Below are positions 58,135-64,000 of a stretch of DNA of 64,000 nt, in pieces. How positions within the stretch are numbered: position 1 is the stretch's first letter; every line of letters starts with the position of its first letter. A program made the translations under genes and the position numbers. The stretch comes from Alitta virens (taxonomy: Eukaryota; Annelida; Polychaeta; Phyllodocida; Nereididae): contig OW028576.1 in assembly GCA_932294295.1 (NCBI GenBank), positions 28,155,227 through 28,219,226 of the forward strand. The letters are read 5' to 3'. Below the pieces are notes generated by a model. The model saw only the letters and a list, made by a program, of their open reading frames with translations, was not told where the DNA came from and ran no database searches.

Positions 58135-61100
58135 ATGCATTTGACCATCCTTTTCGTTGTTGTTCTGAGCAACATTATATGTGGTAAGTAATGTTTTAAT
58201 TCTGTGTTAAGATCGCCTCGATATAATGGCCAAATCAAAATTCCCTGTAACAAAATAATACTTCTAATTTACTTGCCCCATAAAGCAGCATAACTTTTAA
58301 TTGATAATCTATATATATTGTTTTTTATGCCAAATATTTCTGTGATCTTTCTCAATGTTTTCATTCATTATTCCGCTGTACTTCTGTCGATTTATATGTT
58401 TTATTGATGCAAACTAACAGAGTTACGAGACCCTTGTATCTTAGTCATAACCACGTTTTAACAAAATTATGTATGAAAAGAGAACATTCTTATATTATGG
58501 TGCTCATCTGTGGAATTTACTGCCATCAAGTTTTAAAGATTTTTAGATTTTAATGATTTTAAAAAGTTACTTTTGAAATGGGAAGGTCCAAAATGTTGCT
58601 GCAATGTTTGCATTTTATGATATGTTAAAAATCCCTATTTATGGTTTAATTAGTTTTTATTGTTATTGTTTTACCTGCACATTTTTATTTTTGAACATGT
58701 ACAGTCGATCAAGAGCTCTTTGAGCTAATTTTATTGTTGTCTTATCTCGACTTTAAATAAAGATTATTCTGTTCTATTCTTCTATCCTTGAAGGTTGTAA
58801 TAAAATTATGCTATCTATTTTACTTTGACAAAAATTTGTATAATTCTTAATTGTGTTCTTTATTTTTTTGTATTCTTCTTCTTTATATATTTCCTTGTCT
58901 GCAAGCCTCATTGGAATGGTTATTTGAGCATACTTTATATTCTAATTGTACAATTTTGGACCAAAGATATGGAATAGAATTGGTTTTTGCAAGGGTATAA
59001 TTTCTGTTTCAGTTTTAGGTCATGAAGACCACCAAATGAAGCTAATGGACAACTTGTTTAAGGACTACAATTGTTTTGTTTTGCCTGTAAAAGACCACAA
59101 GACGAAAGTACAAGTGACCATGAATTACCACCCTATTCTCATTAACAATTTGGTAAGATTCGAGTTCCTTTTTGATTCCACTGATTTGACTACAGTGGCT
59201 GAAGTGGTCCTAGGTTAGCCTTGCAGCAGTCCTGTAATTTTTTGTGGTATTCACTTTGGACAATATACACGCATCAGTGCCTACTATCACCATTTTACTT
59301 CATTGAAAGTGAGCAATTCGGTTTTTATCAGCGATGACTATTGACCGAGTCATTCAGACATACTATTAAGAGTGTTTAAGAAGCAGAAGTTTAAATTGCT
59401 GATTATCTGCATAAAAATTGTGATTGTGGAAATATAACAGCATGTCAAGATTAGTAATAGTGTGTGCACTCATTGCCTTTTAGCACAGGCGCTGCCCAGC
59501 TCATTGCTATACATGTCAAGATATAATAACAAGGTGCCTCTCTCGTGCACTGAGCAGGTTGACATGGCCTCATTCAAAGGTCCGGTGCTCTTACTAATCT
59601 TAATTTAAATGTCAGATTCTTTGGTAACATCAAGTAAGCAATATTTCCCATTGAATCAACAACATAGTGGATATTGTCTCATTTTTGGCTGTTAAATTGC
59701 ATTCTTGGGACTCGAATACGATCGCGACAGTCATGCGGACAGAATGTAGGTCATTGACAGCAGCAGCAGAGGCACCCACAGGGTTTATTAGGGAAAACCC
59801 TGAGGCCCCGTAGGCCACAGACTGGCTAAAAACGGTCACGGACCTGATTTAGAGCAGCGTGGACGTAATTGGCGACACCAGTGACCTGAATTCTGTCCGC
59901 AAGACTGTCGCACAAGAATTCCCAGTGCTCCCCCTTTCTTTATTCTAAGTCTTGATAATGCCTGCTGGACGGCGCCTGTGCTTTAAGCTCAAAATTAACT
60001 TTATGAACCTCCACCATAAGCGATAAGGTGAGTTTTCAGGGGGTAAATAACCTGAACAACCAAAATTCTATAACTGACTGTCCCTTGTGACAAAATTGCT
60101 AAATCATCATTGGACAAATCAATGAGTTCAACATTATAATCAATAAAAATTGAGTCCTTTACAAAAACACCAACCAAACAACAAGAAAACTTTACCTGAA
60201 ATTGCATCCGTGCTTCGACCATTTCCAAACGATGTTTAAAAGTGTTCTTTTTTTTTGTGAAAACAATTATGAAAATGGTCGTAGCACGGAATCAAAAAAA
60301 AACATTTAATTTAATAGCAGTTAATAGCTGAAAAGTGTGAAGGCATTGCAATCAACTTTTTTGAATTGGCTTCAGCCAATCCGTTTTTTTTTTATTAGGC
60401 AGACTGGGATATTTCCAGGCAGCCATTTTTAAATGAGGAACAGTGGGTAAATTTGGGAATTTTTTATTTATTTTTGCTGGCTTTGCTTTGCTAGCTTCGC
60501 AGCGCCCACCAACAACCTTGCTGTTGTTTGTAATTTAATTAAAGAAAGTAAAATCATCAAGCCTAGGTCTCACATAGCCGGTTTTGCTGTAGTGAACCCA
60601 TAGTATTACATAACGGTTATGCAAGAGGCTTTTTTGCAGGGTTGGAGATGGATTCTGGTGGCAAAATGGGCCGGGCATCATCCCACGGGTGACTCGACGG
60701 GTTCTACGGGTGACTCCATGGGTTCTACGGGTGACTCGACGGGTTCTAAGGGTGACACGGCGGGTATGGCCAATTAGTGGATGAATTCCACGAGAGTCTC
60801 GAGGGCTTCCAGGAGTAACTCGCCGAGGTGTAGGAGTGACTCGCAGGGTCGTACGATAGACTCGCCGGGTTCTTATTTTTAGAAGAAGTTTAAAGCAAGG
60901 TAGCTACGACAGCCCCGGGAAAGTTGGCGAGTCACCCGTAGAACCCGGCGAGTCACTCGTTGAATGATATTTTGTACACACAGCAGTGGAGGGGGTTGTA
61001 TATACTTTTCGTCAAATAAGACTGAATTGTAGTATATATAGTTCATACTGATTCCATACGTGTTTTTGGATCGAAAATAGACCAAATATAAAGCGAGTTA

Positions 61101-63443
61101 TTTGTCTGAGAAGGCAGCTAGGTTGGCGGAGGCAAACAGTGGTGCTCCCGCAAACGTCCGCGCCCGGACTGTATCAATGCAGGAAGGGATGAGCGCTTCT
61201 TTAAAAGGCTGCTGCTCCCCTAATATTAGTCCAATTTTTGTCAAATAAGACTGAATTGTAGTATAGTTAAGCGAGATATTCTATATTATATGATAAGCAT
61301 ATAAATCTATCTCTCTCTAAACTATCTATCTATCTATCTAAAACACGTATGGAATCAATATGAACTATTCTACAATTCAATCTTCTTTGACGAGAATAAG
61401 ACTAATATTAGGGGAGCAGCAGCTATTTAAAGAAGAGCCTGTATTGATACAGTCCGGGCACGGACGCTTGCGGGAGCACCAGTTTGCCGAAGCTAGCCTA
61501 CCTGCCTTCTCAGACAAATATCTCGCTTAATATTTGTCTATTTTCGATCCGGAAACACGTATGGAATCAGTATGAACTATATAAACTACAATTCAGTTTT
61601 ATTTGACGAAAATCGGACTAATATTAGGGGAGCAGCAGCCTTTTAAAATATATACAACCCCCCCTTCCTGCCTACGCTGATGCTGACGCTGGTAGCAGTC
61701 GGCGAGTTACTCCTACAACTCGGCGGATTACTCCTGAAAGCCGTCGAATTACTCCTACTACCCGTCGGCTTACTCCTAGTAAACCGCCGGCTTTACTATG
61801 GGTAAAATTAGGGACAGATAACTTGCCGACTTCGACAGGTAATCCGCCGACTTTTGACGGTTTTTGGACACCCGGGAGTTTGCCCCGGCTACCGGCTGTG
61901 AAACTCCCGGCTTGGCCACGCATCCCAGGAGTCACTTGACGGGTATCGCCGGGAATCGGCGGGTAGCCTTCGGGTTTGAGACGGGTAGCGCGTTGCATAA
62001 CCGTTACGTAATACTATGGGTTCACTACGGCAAAACCGGTTATGTGAGATGGAGGCTTTACACTTTTAACTAATATGATCGTCTTTACGAGTCCTGTTAA
62101 CCATGAGGATCCAACTTTTTCCCTCTGCACAGATAGCAATCAAGACTGATGCCTTAATTCTAATCAAGACGGACGCCTGCATTGCTCATAATTAAATGTA
62201 AATTTATTGCAATTGTGTGACCCTGTGTTCTCTGTCCATCATTATTTAGTTATTGCAACTGTATACGTGTCAATCATTTTTGCACACAAAACATGCAATT
62301 AAATTTTTCATTGCTGTTGCTACATTTTTCTGCCTATTTCAGTTTAATTATTTATTTCAATTTAGCACCTGCTGTTGCTACATTTCTGCAGTACTATTAT
62401 TCCCACTGCTTACTCTGCTTTCATTGATCCTCCCCTTTAGGGGAATTACTTGTTTCGACTGCTCAGTTTTCTTAGTGCCAAATGCGCTATCAATTCTATG
62501 TAATAATGAGATGCAGAAATGCATAAAAATATCAATATTTATCTTATAATTGATTGTCTTATAACTTCATTGTGTGGAGTCCAATGGGGTGAAACCATCG
62601 CAACCATTTAATAAAAAAATACCAATTGATGGTTTATGCTCTTGGCACTGTTACATACAACTGTTATATAACTATGCAGTATTATAATAATTCATAAGAA
62701 CTTTCAGGACGATGGTCTTGATGGCCAACATTTGAATCAGGCTCGTTAAGGGGTCAAATCATATTCATATTTTGGGGCAAACGTGAAACAAAAAACAAAA
62801 AACCAACTATGAATTTCTTACCTGTTCCTACCTACAAGAACTGCTATGAAGTTTGTGATGAAGTATGGAAAAAGTTCCTGGCAGTTCATCAGAGTCATCT
62901 GTAAAAGGTCTAATTCCTAACTTGCATAATCTTCGCAATCCCATGATCTTTATTGTTGGTTTTCGGCAAACTATTAGGAACATCTGTGATCTTTTACCAA
63001 CTCCCATGGCGTGCATACAAACTCCTATACAACCTCCTACGAAATGCTACTACGCAACTACGACGTCCGACAAAGTCCTAAAAGTTGGTAGAAGGCTATG
63101 ATGAGTTTTGAACATGTCCAAATATTGTAAGAACTGTGACAATCTCTGACGAACTCTGACGGTTAGCTACGAACATTTTCTATCTCTGAAGAAAATTTTA
63201 ACGAACTAGTAGTTTGTGGGAATTCGGCGAACAGTTCGGCAAGGTGGAAACCATTAGAAAATCATACACATTTTCAATGATATGTCACAAATCAAGATTT
63301 TTTTATTGTTATGGACAAACAATTTCATATGAAACTGCATTTACTTTACATTATTGTATCAGATTTAACCAACAGGTTTGATTGCATGTTGACTCCAGAA
63401 TGAAAAACAGCAAGTTCTCGAGATGTTTTCTTGGTTAACTAGG
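58135..63443 (+). CDS. Second Cys-loop channel gene, 5' part only
   Basis: Three exons match the first three exons of the gene at 43,575 in order, phase and nearly in length: 58135-58183 (49 nt, leader MHLTILFVVVLSNIIC), 59019-59152 (134 versus 140 nt; HEDHQMKLMDNLFKDY, FVLPVK, HPILINNL) and 63399-63443 (45 nt, NEKQQVLEMFSWLTR versus NEKRQLLQMFSWLTR). The donor after each is good. The exon with WxPD should follow beyond the right edge. Intron 2 was enlarged by transposons. Start is the leader ATG. Probably a neighbouring subunit that arose by tandem duplication. Confidence 0.8.
58425..58790 (+). mobile_element. Non-LTR retrotransposon 3' end
   Basis: The frame RVTRPLYLSHNHVLTKLC, then KREHSYYGAHLWNLLPSSFKDF is the usual end of a CR1/jockey-like ORF2 (LWNLLP), followed by a 3' UTR and AAATAAAG near 58,755. 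A second small tail (NFGPKIWNRI) lies at 58,950-58,985, just ahead of exon 2. Confidence 0.75.
59484..59980. mobile_element. Non-autonomous TIR transposon, 7-bp TSD, related family
   Basis: Left CACAGGCGCTGCCCAGC and right GCTGGACGGCGCCTGTG are inverted. Flanks CTTTTAG (59,477-59,483) and CTTTAAG (59,981-59,987) are a 7-bp duplication with one change. It shares the CACAGGCG end with the copy at 569. No ORF of note. Confidence 0.75.
60205..60293. repeat. Hairpin with 22-bp arms
   Basis: CATCCGTGCTTCGACCATTT (60,205 on) pairs with AAATGGTCGTAGCACGGAAT (60,273-60,292) with few mismatches across about 45 nt of loop. Intron 2 of the second channel gene. Confidence 0.65.
60560..62057. mobile_element. 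Non-autonomous Harbinger element, 1.5 kb
   Basis: Ends AGCCTAGGTCTCACATAGCC and (right, reversed) AGCCTCCATCTCACATAACC continue into a long shared inverted stretch to CATAACGGTTA. The 3-bp flanks are TCA and TTA. Inside are GTGACTCGACGG arrays and four promoter-like modules in two orientations (about 61,000-61,095, 61,200-61,290, 61,335-61,435, 61,525-61,685). No transposase or Myb gene. Probably mobilised by the family of the element at 21,443. Confidence 0.85.
62058..63398 (+). other. Remainder of intron 2, second channel gene
   Basis: No exon or RNA gene seen. The stretch 63,010-63,235 is rich in CTACGA/CGAAC-like phrases and may be a decayed transposon end. Confidence 0.4.
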
Positions 63444-64000
63444 GTAAGACTTTTGTAGTATCTCCATATTTGTTTAAATGTGATTGTCTAATCTCACCAT
63501 TCAACCATGTGACTTTCTATAATTTGGGCACATTAACTCCTTAACATCCACTGTTTGAGTGATATTTTTCTCTACATTCCTTAACTTTACTTAGGAGCTT
63601 TACACGTGTGATGTAAAGTACGATGACATTCGGTCAGAAATCGTCGGAAAAGCTGCTAAAAATCATAAGTTTAGTTGAGCTTGAAAATCAGGGGTGTCGA
63701 TACAGGCGGAGATGTCGAGGATATAAACCCCCACTTTTTGGGAAGGGGGGGATGATCAATGCAATCAACCCCCCTGAAATTCACAAATGAAAATTAACTT
63801 TTTTCACACACAATTGTTTTGGAACATTTGTGCTTTGGTAAAGTTTTACACTTGGTATCACCAATCACATATCAGTATTAAGCTTGTAATCAATGATTCA
63901 CCATTAATTTACCTTTTGGCCAGTGTCTACACAATAACTGCGGTCACTTGTACAAGCGAGGGAAAGTTACGGTGGGACAGAGAAAGTTGGTCTGCATGCC
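63444..64000 (+). other. Intron 3 (start), second channel gene
   Basis: No exon matching the WxPD-bearing fourth exon is present up to the edge. Confidence 0.4.

Overview
The window is intron-rich, AT-rich animal DNA crowded with transposons. Genes have short exons with GT/AG borders. The receptors are of types known in invertebrate deuterostomes: a divergent SUEL-type lectin ectodomain, Ig domains and Cys-loop channels. I infer an echinoderm, hemichordate or similar marine invertebrate. The exact species cannot be told from the sequence.

Layout. (1) 1-4.9 kb: no gene, but two non-autonomous transposons with 7-bp target duplications. (2) 5.1-19.7 kb, minus strand: a family of single-pass receptors. 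One copy is complete by eye (15,489-19,696, 12 exons, 800 aa): signal peptide, SUEL-like lectin domain, a second ectodomain, membrane span, and a long tail with many tyrosine and SH3-type proline motifs. Downstream lie two more transmembrane/tail cassettes (about 9.98-12.7 kb and 5.1-7.7 kb) without recognisable ectodomains and with lesions. (3) 21.4-26.8 kb: a 5.4-kb PIF/Harbinger transposon with both of its genes, each damaged. (4) 28.7-37.3 kb, plus strand: a 16-exon receptor with Ig domains outside, one membrane span, and a helical region plus ankyrin repeats inside. This architecture matches no named family I know. It carries a nearly identical duplicated exon that phase makes mutually exclusive. 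(5) 43.6-54.5 kb, plus strand: a complete 7-exon nicotinic-type Cys-loop channel subunit of 419 aa. (6) 58.1 kb to the right edge: the first three exons of a second, paralogous channel gene that leaves the window.

Between and inside the genes are tRNA-derived SINEs, dead CR1/jockey-like reverse transcriptase fragments, several TIR elements, minisatellites, and a TATA-bearing promoter-like module that recurs in otherwise different repeats.

The three gene groups are all cell-surface receptors. Nothing in the sequence shows that they work together. The lectin/tyrosine-tail family and the Ig-ankyrin receptor look like signalling, possibly immune-type, receptors. That functional reading is inference.
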